A stretch of DNA of 64,000 bases. Source: Ustilago trichophora. Taxonomy: Eukaryota > Basidiomycota > Ustilaginomycetes > Ustilaginales > Ustilaginaceae. The notes beneath the pieces are model-generated. The model was not told the DNA's origin and did not search any database. It saw nothing but the letters and a program-made list of their open reading frames with translations. Shown here in pieces: positions 1-11,550 of the stretch. The DNA is taken from positions 806,001 through 870,000 of the forward strand of contig OOIN01000011.1 of the NCBI GenBank assembly GCA_900323505.1, given 5' to 3'. Positions within the stretch are counted from its first letter, which is position 1. Every line of letters begins with the position of its first letter. The position numbers and the translations under genes are program-made.

Positions 1-649
1 GAGTCTCCTCGTTCCAGGTAATTCCGGCCTTGATCGATCGAAGAGATAAGGAAGAGAGCAATGTCAGTAGATGGATGGAAGAAATGGTGACGAATGATGA
101 TGAGGACTTACGTTGATGTTGGCCTGGGTGTAGGAGAAGCCATCGACGGTACCGGACTTGCGGCCGAAGAGACCGTGGAGGTTGGGTCCGACTGAGAAGG
201 ACGGGAAGAGGGAGTGACGAGATTTGAGATGATGGTCAGTCACATGTTCTGAGATCTTTGTTGGTGGTGATGAGTCGAATGTGCAAAACAGCCACGGATG
301 CGTCTTGGAGAGCAAAGAGATTGCGGGGGAAAGGAAGCGCAGTTCAAGACCAGAAATGACGGATCTGTCACTTGTGTACACAAGACGAGGCGCGCAATAA
401 AGAAGTTGACGCGATGGTGTAGAAGACGACGACGAGATGGTATCCAGAGGCGGAACGGCTTGCATATCGTATTGGTATCGGTGGCGACGACCCTGTTCCG
501 CATGGTATGAAACGTGATCCGTGGCTGTTTTTGTGTGCAAGAGATTACCTACCCTTGTTGGGTTCACCGGCGCCGAGGGTGTGGCACTGAGCGCATCGAG
601 TCTTGAAGAGACCAGCGCCCTTCTTAGCGTCACCGTCCTTGAAGCCCAT
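1..649 (-). CDS. cyc1: cytochrome c, 5' part (cut by window edge)
   Basis: This is mitochondrial cytochrome c, the soluble electron carrier between complexes III and IV. I assembled it from three exons on the minus strand: 649-553, 191-112 and 28-1, where the window ends. Introns are 552-192 and 111-29, both with GTAGGT/GTAAGT donors and AG acceptors, and the joins keep the frame. The product begins [13 protein letters not shown], then shows the haem attachment motif CAQCH and the conserved stretch [13 protein letters not shown]. The third exon continues with GITWNEET. The start is the ATG at 649, the first in frame before the conserved N-terminus. About 60 percent of the expected length of roughly 108 residues is visible; the C-terminal part with the axial-ligand methionine lies outside the window. 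The family call is very firm. The second intron acceptor is supported only by the fit of the protein. Confidence 0.93.
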
Positions 650-2013
650 TTTGATGGATGTATGTGTGTTGTACGGTGGGGGAGAGGAAACGAGTTGTTC
701 GTGATCGTGGTGGCGAAAGAGAAAGACGAAGAGGGATGGGATCAATATACCTATTCGAGACCAATCCGGAAGGTGCGCTCGTCACACGGGGGACCAAGCC
801 TGACTCGGTGAAAAATGGGGGACGGAATCAACAAGAACAAGAAAAAAAAGCCGGAAATTCCAAGCTTACGAATCAAGAGGATCGAGTTGGGATTTTTTTT
901 TGATTTTCTCACATGCATGCGCCTGTCCATTGTAAGTAGGGAACAGAGCCAACCCGAACGCTCCGACAGCCAATAGCGATGAGCTGATTGAAACGAACTT
1001 CTTTTCCCACCTTTTTTGCTGTGTTTTTGGCCGTGATCCGGCGAGGATTTTCCGATCTGCCTGCATGAGATGGGGGAAGAGCAAATTCTTCAAACTCTCC
1101 TGCCACAAACTCTGGGGGCGCGCACGAAGGGCAAGGCAGTGTAGTCTCTCGTCAGCAAACCACTGCGTCCGTACCGCTGTGTTTGTCGTCTTTGTCAGGT
1201 GCAACCAGTGCGACCGTCATCACCGGCTTTTTTTTGGCCGCTCCGGTGTTTGTTCAGCAAGGACCGTGTGTGTGTGTGTGTGACGATCTCTTCCTCATGT
1301 GGCTTTTTGGCGAGAGGAAGAACCGAAGGAACGCCGATTTAAGCGGGCGCGTCACAATTTCTTTCCTTCCGACGTCATCATCGGCGAAGAAATACAATCC
1401 GAAGCGCTCCGATCCCTAGTCGGCCGGGATGCGAAAGAAATTGATCGTATCGGGATCAAGACCCCAATTTGTTAGCTAAATATGACTAAGCACTGGTCAC
1501 GACGTCGCGCGCTTTTGTTTGTTACGTTCATGTCACAAACATTTGGCTCGAACGCTCGGCTTGATATTCATCGCGATGCGCGAATCCAGTGTCGCGGTGC
1601 TCGCTGTAGGGTTTTGCCTCTGATTTGACGCTGGACTGTGCTCTCTCTGTGTGTGTGTCTCTCTCTCTCTCTCTGGCCATTTGACCGGTTCCGAACCAAC
1701 TCTCTGTACTCCACTGTCTCCATCACCGTCTTCCATCTACCATCCACCATCACCACCACCGCCATCCTTTCGGCAGCACTCGGTCGTTCACGGGTACTAC
1801 ATAATCTTCACCGCCCCTCTTCCTCCTCTTCTTCTTGTTCCACATTCCGCATCTCGCGCGATCTATGCACTTCTGACCCACGCTCGGTGGTCTATGCTCT
1901 ACTTGGCGGCCTCGCCATCCATCTCTGCGCGCTTTCCCGTCCACAACGCTCCATCGTGCACATCCCTATCCTCTCTATAATCGCCCAGCGTTCAACGCTG
2001 ATCCACCGCCATC
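650..2013. promoter_or_regulatory. divergent upstream region of cyc1 and sin3
   Basis: No gene is seen in these 1.36 kb between two divergently transcribed genes. The sin3 side (about 1640-2013) is strongly CT-rich, as is common for transcript leaders in smuts, and starts with a GT/CT microsatellite near 1641-1675. Short upstream ATGs occur in that leader: one at 1864 stops after three codons, and one at 1893 runs to about 1980. They would act as upstream ORFs if transcription starts before them. A GT microsatellite lies near 1265-1282. Confidence 0.5.
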
Positions 2014-5000
2014 ATGGTGAGTTGGCCATTCAGCCATCGCTCAGACACAGCTCAACCGCTTCGTCGATCTAACGCATCCTTCATCTTTTTCTCCCTTTAG
2101 GCGACTCTCAACGTCAAGGATGCGCTCTCCTACCTGGATCAGGTCAAGGTCCAGTTCGCAGAGCATCCTGATGTCTACAACCGCTTCCTCGACATCATGA
2201 AGGATGTAAGTCCCGTTTCCATCCCATCCAGTCTCTTTGCATTGAATCGCCCTGCTTACTCTGCGCCTCCTTCCCTCGCATTTCTCCCTCTCCAGTTCAA
2301 GAGCCAGTCCATAGATACCCCTGGCGTCATCGAAAGAGTCTCCACCCTCTTCCGTGGCCATCCAAGCCTCATCCAGGGCTTCAACACCTTTTTGCCTCCG
2401 GGTTACCGTATCGAATGCAGCTTGGATCCAAGCGAGAGCAACCTCATCACCGTCACAACTCCTACGGGCACCACTACGCAGACTCCCGGCGGTGTTGGTA
2501 TCGCCGGCGCCATCAATCGTATGAGCGGCGCTGGTGCTTCCGGCCCACCTCCAGGCCAGCCATCCGGTCCCAGAGGCCCTGGCGGCCCCGGTGGCCCCGG
2601 TGGCCCTGGTGGCATGGGCATGATGCACGGCTCTGGTCCCCGACATGTCGATCAGCCTCCCTCGCACATGCATCCTCCTCCTCCTCATGGCCACGACGGC
2701 CCTCCCGGTGCCATGCCTTATATGGGTGGCCCGCCCGGCCATCCCATGGGTCATGGTCCTGGCGGTGCCAACTTCCCCGGTGGTGCCGGCCAGCCCATGG
2801 GTCCAGGAGGCCCTCAACATTCCGGCCATGGACCCGGGCCCGGTCCAATGGGACCCGTGCCTCCTCACCACAGCCACGGCCGTCCTCAATCGCCCATGCC
2901 CATGGGACCAGGAGGTGCCCCTCCCGGTGGTCCTGGCTCCAGTGGTCACGCTGGCATGCACGGCGGCCCTGCTGGTCCAATGACGCCTGTTCAAGACCCC
3001 AAACGTCCACCTGTCGAATTCAATCACGCCATCAACTATGTCAACAAGATCAAGCAGCGCTTCTCGCAGGATCCCGACACCTACAAGCAATTCCTCGAGA
3101 TTTTGCAGACATATCAGAAGGAGCAGCGCCCCATTCACGACGTTTATGCTCAAGTCACTGTCCTCTTTGAGAATGCCAAGGACCTCCTCGATGAGTTCAA
3201 GCAGTTCCTCCCCGACACCACCGCCGGTGCCCAGCCCAGCGGCGGCCTCTTCAACATGCTCGGCCAAGTCACCTCGGGTCTCGGCGGCAATGCTGCCGGT
3301 GGCCCGCCTCCAGGTGGTATGCCAGCTCAGCCAGGTTACAGGGGAGCACCTGGCGAGGGTCCCGATGCTGGCCGCAAACCTGGCTCTGCATCCATTCCCG
3401 GTGCGCCCGGTGCCCCTTCCTCTGGTTCGCGCAAGAAGCGCAGCGGTGCCAACGAATCCGGCAAGCCCGGCTCGGGCAAGACCAAAAAGTCAAAGCACGG
3501 TCACAAGGCCGAGCAGCGCACTCCACCTCTTCGTCAAGAGCCCCTCCCGGCTTCGCCATCCTTTGCGCATCCAGGACAGATGCACCATGTCTACGGCATC
3601 GATGGCATGGTTGCCGCCGAAGCTACGGGCCTTGTTCCCCAGGGTACCGTCGTCAATGGTCTCGCCCTCGGTCAGCCTCAAGCTCCGCTCGCCACGCTCG
3701 ACGAGGTCGCCTTCTTCGATCGTGTCAAGAAGCACATTGACGACCGCACCACCTACCTCGACTTCCTCAAGCTCCTCAACCTCTACACGCAGGACATCAT
3801 TGACGTCAAGACCCTGGTCGATCGCGCTGCTCTCTTTATCGGTGGCAACCGCGAGCTGTTCGCGACCTTCAAGGGCTTGTGTGGCTACGACATGGGTCGC
3901 CATGGCTGGCTCGACAACGAGGATCCCATTGTCGAAAACGTTCCTGCTCCGCTTCGTGAGAGGGTCGACCTCAACAATTGCAAGGTCTACGGCGCTTCCT
4001 ACCGCAAGTTGCCCAAGTCCGAAGTCAACTTGGCCTGTTCCGGACGAGACCCCATGTGTTGGGAAGTTCTCAACGACAGCTGGGTCAGTCACCCAACCTG
4101 GGCTTCCGAGGGAGAAGGCTTCAACCCCCACAAGAAGAATCCATACGAGGATGCTCTGTACCGATCCGAGGAGGAGAGGCACGAGTACGATTACCACATT
4201 GAGGCCAATCTCCGCACCATCGCGCTGCTCGAGCCCATCGCTGCCCGCATCTCCACCATGGACAACGAGGAGAAGGCCGCCTTCCGTCTCAAGCCGGGTC
4301 TTGGTGGCCAGAGCAAGAGCATCTACCAGCGTGTCATCAAGAAGGTTTATGGCCGCGAGCAGGGTCTCGAAGTCATCAATGCGCTCCACGACACGCCCTG
4401 CGTATCCGTTCCCATCGTGCTGCATCGACTCAAGCAAAAGGACGAGGAGTGGAAGCGCGCCCAACGCGAGTGGAACAAGGTCTGGCGCGAGGTCGATGCG
4501 CGCAACTACTACAAGAGTCTCGACCACCAAGGCGTCAACTTCAAGGCTTCCGACAAGAAGGCCATCACTGCCAAGGCCTTCCTTGCCGAGATCGAGGCGC
4601 GCAAGCTTCAGCAGCAGCAGCGCCGACTCAGCATGGATCCTACCCTGCCACGACCAAAGCCTCGTCATCAGCTTGTCTACGTCATGGACGACATGCACGT
4701 TTTGACCGACGTCCTCAAGCTCGCCTTCAGCTACCTCGATCGAGCCACGGGAAGCTACAGCTCCAATGATCGAGAGAGGATCGAAGCCTTCCTCCGTGCC
4801 TTTGTGCCCAAGCTCCTTGCCGTTGACGCAGCCGAGTTTGAAGAGCTTCTCAACGGCGACGTTGATCTTGATGACGACGAAGCCAAGAGCCACGCCGATG
4901 ACGATGCCAGAAGCGAAGGCACTGCGGCCGACGACGACGACGCCTCTTCCACTGCGTCTGGCTCCGCTGGCCGACGCGGCAAGAAGCAGGCTGGGGATCT

Positions 5001-6672
5001 GCGTAAAAAGATTCTCAAGAACCAAGCCGAGACTTCCAAGCAGAACGAAGACGGCACCGAAGAGTCTGTGGACGCCACCGGCGCGGCTGCCTCTGCCAAC
5101 GCACGAGCTTCGAGCCCTACTATTGTTGCCGACGTCGACTCTGCAGTGGAAGCCCTTGCGAATCAGACCTCCAACACTGTGGCACCCGCCGTTGCTTCGG
5201 CCGAAGATGTGGAGATGGAGGATGCCTCCTCCTCCAAGACTGTCGAGGCCGCTGCGCTCCCTCCGACGGAAGCGGCCGCTGACAAGGAAGCTGCGCCAAC
5301 GAGCACGTCCGATCAAGTGGATGCCGTCAAGACGACCGAAGTCGAAAACGCTTCCAAGGACGTTGCGCCCGAGAACGCAGTCGCTGGCGAGGAGTCGTCG
5401 AATCAGAAGGCATCCACCTGGATCAACACCGACCTCAACGCCACATTTGACTCGCAAAAGGGCCACAGCGTCAGTGTTCGCGATGCCGTCGACGACGAGG
5501 ATGAATCGGCGTTGGCGCGACCCGTCAACTTCTTCTGCAACAGCCAGTACTTTGTCTTTATCCGCCTTCTCCAACTGCTGTACTCGCGCTTGCACAAGGT
5601 CAAGGCGCTCGGTGTTCAGATGGCCAACAAGCAGCCCTTGCGCAGCAAGATCAACCCTCTGGCCATCGAGCTTGGTCTTCAGGATGGTGGAAGCGGGCCC
5701 GCCGCCGTTGTAGGTGCAGCCGCCAACTCATCGAGCCTCGGCCCTGTCGCGCCGACCAACGAGGAGGCCGGTCTGACGCTTCACCCGTCGCGATACTACG
5801 ACACGCTCCTCGATATGTGCGAGAAGCTGTTTGACGGAGATGTCGACCAGGGCACCTACGAAGAGAGTGTCAGGTACATGTACGGCATCGAGGGCTATAT
5901 TGTCTTTACCTTGGACAAGGTGATTGGGGCCATGATCAAGGTGGTCCAGTTCCTTACCACCGACAGCAAGTGTCAGGAGATGCACGCCATCATGGAGGCC
6001 AACCGCGCCAATCCGCAGAGCACGCTTACCAGCTATCGACAGCAGATTGCCGACCGCATGGCCGCCGAAGGCTTGATCGGCAAGGACGAGAGTCTCTTCC
6101 GTCTCGAGTGGGTTCCGTCTTCGTGCACTCTGCTGATCCAGATGCTGTCCAAGGATGACCTGACTCTGGACGATGCGAGGAGCGTCGAGCAGAACTGGCT
6201 CCACTACATGTCGAGCTTCAGTCTGTGGACACCTACCGAGGGTCTTGCAGCCGAGGCGCAGGCGCCCTTTATCAGACGATCGCTGTCTGGCAATGGCACT
6301 ACGGACAATGATGTCGGTGGAACGCGCTATGTGACTCGGAGCGGGCTTGAGATCCGCATCTGCCTGCGCACGTTCAAGCTCTTTTTCGCACACGGTACCG
6401 AGGACGTCTTTGTACGCATCCGACCCGACGAGGAAAAGACCGAGCTCGACCGCAAGGCTGCTGTGGTCAAGAAACGTCGATCCCAGCGCTGGAACGAATG
6501 GCTGTCTGCCCGTCGACAGGCCATTGACCATCCGGCCGGAACTGCCGAAGGTGGCATTGAGGACAATGCCGAGTCTATTGCTCCGGCTCCTGCTGCTACT
6601 GTTGAGGGAGCTGCTCCTCCCAACGGTACCGCCGAAGCTGCCAAGGCTTCTGAGCCTGTCGTCGAGGCTTGA
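2014..6672 (+). CDS. sin3: Sin3 transcriptional corepressor
   Basis: Sin3 is the scaffold of histone deacetylase corepressor complexes in the nucleus. The exons are 2014-2016, 2101-2205 and 2296-6672, with introns 2017-2100 and 2206-2295, giving about 1494 residues. The first exon is the start codon alone, followed directly by GTGAGT. Paired amphipathic helix PAH1 spans about residues 2-72 and crosses the second intron. PAH2 lies near 271-348 and PAH3 near 505-575. The HDAC-interaction region follows at about 595-700 (LNNCKVYGASYRKLP, CWEVLNDSWVSHP). The conserved C-terminal Sin3 domain is near 1195-1420. Between PAH1 and PAH2 lies a Gly/Pro/His-rich linker (about 2520-3000), and a basic segment precedes PAH3. 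A long acidic, Ala/Ser-rich stretch sits near 4860-5400. Domain order and length match fungal Sin3. The tiny first exon is the least certain part. Confidence 0.96.
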
Positions 6673-7693
6673 GCCTCGAGCATCGCTGTTTCCATCACTA
6701 CTCCTTGTATTTTACCGCTCTCTTTTGTCTTGATTGCAGACTCTTTGGTCTTTACGTATGAATCGTGAATTCGTTTTTTTTTGTCCCTTATGGACGTCTG
6801 GCCTTCCCGGACGATACTGAACTTTTCCCGAGAGGAGGAGCATTTTGAGAAGTCTTGCCACAGTTGAGCATGTCGTTAGGTTGCCTTATGCTAATCGCAG
6901 AGCTTGAATTCTGGCGGTTTGTTTTGCAGTGTCAGAGACGTCTTCACCATGAAGATCACACTGTGTCTGCATCTCGAAAAAGTTGCCTCCTTAGTCTTTA
7001 TCCGCCTTGCACTCTACTGTTGATCGATGTAGAAAGCAACAACTACAACTTCAAAACAAATAAGGTTTCTCTTTGGAGGACTTTCTTCCTCGCCACATTT
7101 GGCCATCACCGCAACATCAATCAAGAAGGTGGATGAGGTTTGTCCAAGTTAGCCGGTCAAAAAAAAAAAACTCTCTGATGAGTCTTGGCATTGGAATTGG
7201 GATTGCTCGACATTGTCTAGTGGATGTATTTTCCCCCTTGCGAGGGAAAGGCTCAAGTTGCTTCTGAGGGAAATTGAGCATCGAATGGAAATCCACTCTT
7301 TGGAAACTATCTTTCGTCGTCTTTGTTCTGAATCGCGATTCAGTTGTGTCGGTAAGGTCGAGGTTATCTTCTCCGACAAAACATCTAACGCTGACCTTAA
7401 TGATGTCGACTTGACCATTCACACACGTACAGGAAGGTCATCCTGTCAGTCTTGGTGGCAAACTGCAAGCCAAGAAAAAAAAGGGTCTCTGATGGGTTTT
7501 ATTTTTGGGGGGGAGGTTGAGAGGTAGGTGGTTAGGAAACACACGCTACCGGGTGCGATTGTACAAAGTCTAGCTCATGTGGAACTGAGCCTGACAAAAA
7601 AAAAAAACCTTGAACCTATATAGAATAGGAATGCAGAAGAAGAGAAAAACCGAGAAATTGAACCGTCACTTTGTTGATGGGCCAAGAGACGGT
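6673..7693. other. convergent intergenic region sin3 / rps21
   Basis: No gene is recognised. The stretch should hold the 3' untranslated regions of two converging genes. It contains T-rich and A-rich runs (near 6775, 7159, 7477 and 7597) but no coding pattern that continues over plausible introns. Confidence 0.5.
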
Positions 7694-9199
7694 TTACTTC
7701 TGGTAGGTCCAGACGTTGCGGAGGACTAACGAGATCGATGGTAACAGTAGAGGGAGAGAGAGAGTTAGGGTTAGAATGTCGTAAAGCAAAGCAAACGAAT
7801 GGGCACCGATAAGGCAAGCAGCACGCGCCAATGCGTTCCCATCGTAAAGCGTCTACCACGCAAAAGCAGCCTTTCTCACTCCCGTCGTCCCTCCATCTCT
7901 TCGAACCATCGTACAGGGTGATGTAGAAATGTAGCAAAGGTCTGACTCTCTAGGGCCCACTGAAGGCCAAACTTCGAAAGAAGTGGCCGGGCATTGAGAT
8001 CTTAATCCGATGCTGTGATTGATCTTCGCTCCTTTGAAAAACTGTTTTGGAATCCTGCGAAAAGGCGTATCAGGCGCCTAATGCAGACTGTCAAGGGCGG
8101 GGGTGGCTACTTTGGTACTGTCCCTTAATCCTACAAACTGCATTTCCCTTGTGGCGGCCTTCTCCAATGTCCTGATTCCACTTTTCCTCTGTCGAAACCC
8201 TTTTCCTGATGCTTTTCTGCTGGTGATGGATTGACTCGAACGCGTGCTGCTATGCTGCCACTATTGATGGGATATGGGATATTGGATACTTACGACCCTC
8301 CTTCTGGGCAAGACGGTTGAGCGAGTCATCGCCCTCACCGAGCTGACGGACGAAGCCGGAGAGGGGGAAGACGGTCGACTGGCCGGGAATAATGCGACCG
8401 TTGGCATCGACGTCGGCAACGGCAATCTGGACCGAAGCGTGGTCCTTGGCCTCAATGATGCGGCCAGTGGCGGCGCACTTTCGGGGGACGTAAAGGTCAA
8501 CAAGGTCTCCCTGTGGTATACGAGTCAAGAAACGAATAGCGGTGATGGACAGAGAGTCAGTGGAAAGGCTCGCGTGGCGGGGTTTGTCGGGTCGAGATGG
8601 CGAGCCGCATCGATAGAAGACTAGCATGGAGGAAGAGCTGCATGGATGTGATGGGTATGGAAGATGCGATGGGAACAATTGTGTTGGAGCTTCGCATCGA
8701 GATTGAAATTCGACGTACGTTGTCGAGATGATATTGAAAGTCAATGCCGACCAATGATTGCCGAGACCAGCTTGGGATGTATGCTGACAGATACTAGGTG
8801 ACGCACGGAGCACGACATAGCGGTGCTGCGGCTGCCGAGTATCATCTTGTCCTTGTCTTTGAGGTGCCCTTGCATGTTCACATCGTTGCAACAACGATTC
8901 TTTCTACTGATTCCTACGAGCATGCCGATAGTTCCTCGTGATAAGAATCTAACCTTCTCTCGTATCAGGAAACTGCGGAGTGCGTCCAGCGACGATTACG
9001 ATGCTCTATCATCCATGGTCGAATGACTGACATCAAGCTGAATCTTATCGAGAGAGTCGATTTGTCGAGGCGAGCGATTGCTGGATTGGTCAAGATGGCG
9101 ATAATGTCGATTGCAGATGCTCCTCCATGCTTGTCGATATACGATGCTGCCGTGTCCAATACGAGATATGGAGCAGCAACTTACGCGGTCGTTCTCCAT
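7694..9199 (-). CDS. rps21: 40S ribosomal protein eS21 (S21)
   Basis: This is the small-subunit ribosomal protein eS21, of exactly the usual length (87 residues). The three exons on the minus strand are 9199-9185 (MENDR), 8510-8294 and 7725-7694. Introns are 9184-8511 (674 bp) and 8293-7726 (568 bp), both with GTAAGT donors. The middle exon reads [19 protein letters not shown] through [12 protein letters not shown]. The last exon supplies the family's C-terminus [10 protein letters not shown] with a split leucine codon at the join. The total of 264 nt is 88 codons including stop. Such large introns are unusual for this short gene. A telomere-like TTAGGGTTAG lies inside the second intron. The short first and last exons were found by knowing the family ends; the frame closes exactly at both joins. 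Confidence 0.95.
7765..7774. promoter_or_regulatory. telomere-repeat-like motif in rps21 intron
   Basis: TTAGGGTTAG occurs within the second intron of rps21. In several fungi such motifs bind Tbf1/Rap1-type proteins and mark ribosomal protein genes. Here it is intragenic rather than upstream, so a regulatory role is only an inference. Confidence 0.3.
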
Positions 9200-10225
9200 T
9201 TTGACGATATGTGATGTGTGAGATGGTGTGGTAGTGTCGAGATGGTGTCGAGCTTGCTATTCTCTAGTTTCAGGTTGGGCTCCCTGGCTATGCTGGATGA
9301 ATTGCAGACTGTGCGTTGTCAAGCCTCGGAATTTTGGGACTGCTGTACTGTTAGCAGCTGCGCCTGGCTGTCTGTCTCTCACAGCCACGATCACACTCCC
9401 TCGAGTGCCGAGCTTGGAGCTTTGGAGGCTTTTTTCCAATTTGGCCCAAGGGTCGAAAATACAAAAGCGTGACCTCGGCCGAGCTTTTTTGGAGCCATCT
9501 CACTCGATCGCCGATTTGTCAAGATTTGAACTTTAATATTCTAGTGGCAAAGAGTTTAACACCGCAATGGAATTCTACCTCGAGTAGAGCCGCGGAGCAC
9601 AACAAATCGACGTGGGCGCCGGTGAGGTGGATGGCTTGGGCTTGGCAACTTGTGTCTGGATGCGCCACTCTTTCGAGCCGAGTTCACCGGTCAAGATGAC
9701 ACGCCAGCAGCCAAGAGCGACTCTTGAGCGACTTGATTCGTCCCATGAGCCAAAAGCTTTCGACCAGCCTGTGTCAAGCGGGCGAGGGAGGGAGGAGGCA
9801 GAAAGAAGTAAGTGTGGTTAGCCTTGCTAGGAACGGGCTTTCGATGAGCATGTGCTGACCAGCACGTGTCAAAGGATCAGCAGAAGAGAGAATAGAACCC
9901 CAAAGAGAAAAAAAGGGCTGTGGGATCAGATTGCGGGGTTGTCCAGAACGGATTTGCAAGCTCACGGACTTGCTAGCGCGGTCTTGATGGTCATGACGGA
10001 TCTACATAAATGAATTGTGCGATAGTGAGGGGGTTGTGATGGCGATATCAACTCCCGTAATCTAGAAAGGCAGCATGACCACGAGCAACACAGATTCATG
10101 AAAACAGTTGCTAGATCAAGAGGGCACGCGTACAAAGTCACCACGGAGACTTCCGCCAGCGTGTTTCGTACCTTTCCGAAGCCAGGGCGATCAAGAGCAC
10201 CACCGACATCTCGGGCCCCGGGACA

Positions 10226-10250
10226 TGTGTGTGTGTGTGTGTGTGTGTGT
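10226..10250. repeat. (TG)n microsatellite
   Basis: About 12 perfect TG units lie in the intergenic region upstream of the transporter. Confidence 0.95.
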
Positions 10251-11453
10251 ACCGTGTTGGTGGGGAGGACGACTGGTCTTGTGCGGTCAATAAGAGGCGC
10301 GCCTCGTGGGATGGCTAGGTTTCCCCGGTTTAGTGTATCTGGAGCGACAGAGACCAGACCGAGAAGGCAGCTGAGATGTGATGAAGGGCTCAACGGGAAG
10401 ATCAATCTTCCATGTGGGGAAAAAAAGAAAGGTCTCGAGGCGGTGGGACCAGTTGCCAGGGTCTCGAATGCGGGGAGATCCGCTATGACGAGGCCAACGT
10501 CAAGAATTGAAATGCTTTTTCCGACCAGCGCTAGGGCGCGGGCGATCGGAGAAAATTCAAGAAAAAAAAGACTTCGGTTCGAGAATAATCCGCGTGGTGG
10601 CCTGGCTGGCTTGCCTTTTCAGTCAAGGCAAGGCAAGGAGCTTGGTCGGTCAACTCAATCAAGACAGCAAGAAGAGTAAGAGTGTGGGACACTGTATGGC
10701 GGAAACGGCAAATTCGGACATGGACCAAATGGGTTTGGGAGACGGTCAAAATGTCAAATGCATGTCTCTGAAATAAATTGAAATTCAGCTTTTCGGCGAC
10801 TCGAAAAGGGCCTGTCAATTTGAAAAAGAAAAAGGGAAAAAAGGGAAACACTCTCGGCGATTGCCGTTTTTTTTTGTTTTTTTGTTTTTTGTTTTTTGTT
10901 TTGCCATCCAATTTGGCAAAAGTTGTCAGCCGCCCCATTTCCCCCACACAATATTGACCCCCACGTCAGAATCGCCCACGAGCCAAATCTCTCTGGTGTG
11001 CCTGGACCTCCGTCATGTGGGGCCCCCTTGGCCGCAGAGCCGTCGTCTCATTCAGACTGGTTCAGCAACAAAAGCCAATCGCCTTCCATGCATTGTGTGC
11101 GCCGTCTACGTGTACCAGTAACAGGCCATCTGCCACCATTTCTCTCCAACCTTAGACTTCAACTCCGTTGACGCGAATCCCGCTCCGAGCTTGACCAAGT
11201 AACTGTATGGCAAAGCGCGAGATAAGCCAATCAAGATCCAGAACCGGCTGAGCACAGAGCCTTGCCTTCCTCTCCGCCACTGTACTTCTGCATCACCCAA
11301 AGTGGCAAGAATATCACCAGCAGCAGCGTCTGGGGCTTGATTCTGCACCACGCCTGTATCTCCGAGCTAAGCGACCCCTTCTTCACCTCATGTGGCCACG
11401 AGTCGCTGAAACTACCCCACATTTTTACCACCGGCCTATGACAGTGAGCAACG

Positions 11454-11459
11454 TATAAA
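11454..11459 (+). promoter_or_regulatory. TATA box of the MFS transporter gene
   Basis: TATAAA lies 97 bp upstream of the start codon and is followed by a C/T-rich leader. It is well placed as a core promoter element. Confidence 0.5.
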
Positions 11460-11550
11460 GCATCGGCTCTTTTCCCCACATTCGCTTCCTTCTGCTCCCC
11501 ACGCCTTCACCCCTCCTCCACTCATCATAGTCCTTCTTTGATCGTACATC

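Larger units (their letters stand above)
9200..11550. promoter_or_regulatory. divergent upstream region of rps21 and the MFS transporter
   Basis: No gene is called in these 2.35 kb. The stretch holds a TG microsatellite at 10226-10250 and a T-rich tract at about 10866-10900. The right end is the promoter and leader of the transporter gene. A minus-strand patch near 9960-10405 contains donor-like and acceptor-like sites but no recognisable protein. Confidence 0.45.

Noticed and set aside
3490..5595. 701-codon minus-strand open frame antisense to sin3, and a second one at 2041-3267
   Set aside because: Both mirror sin3 codon usage (GC-rich, C-ending codons remove stops on the opposite strand). 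The products have no recognisable domains, while the plus strand carries clear Sin3 domains.
8511..9184. Possible box C/D snoRNA in the first eS21 intron (GATGAT and CTGA about 60 nt apart)
   Set aside because: The C box deviates from RTGATGA and no terminal stem flanks the boxes.
9960..10405. Exon-like segment on the minus strand with GTACGA and GTGAGC donor-like sites
   Set aside because: No protein family is recognisable, the candidate exons do not extend into a consistent frame, and part of the ORF is a translated TG microsatellite.
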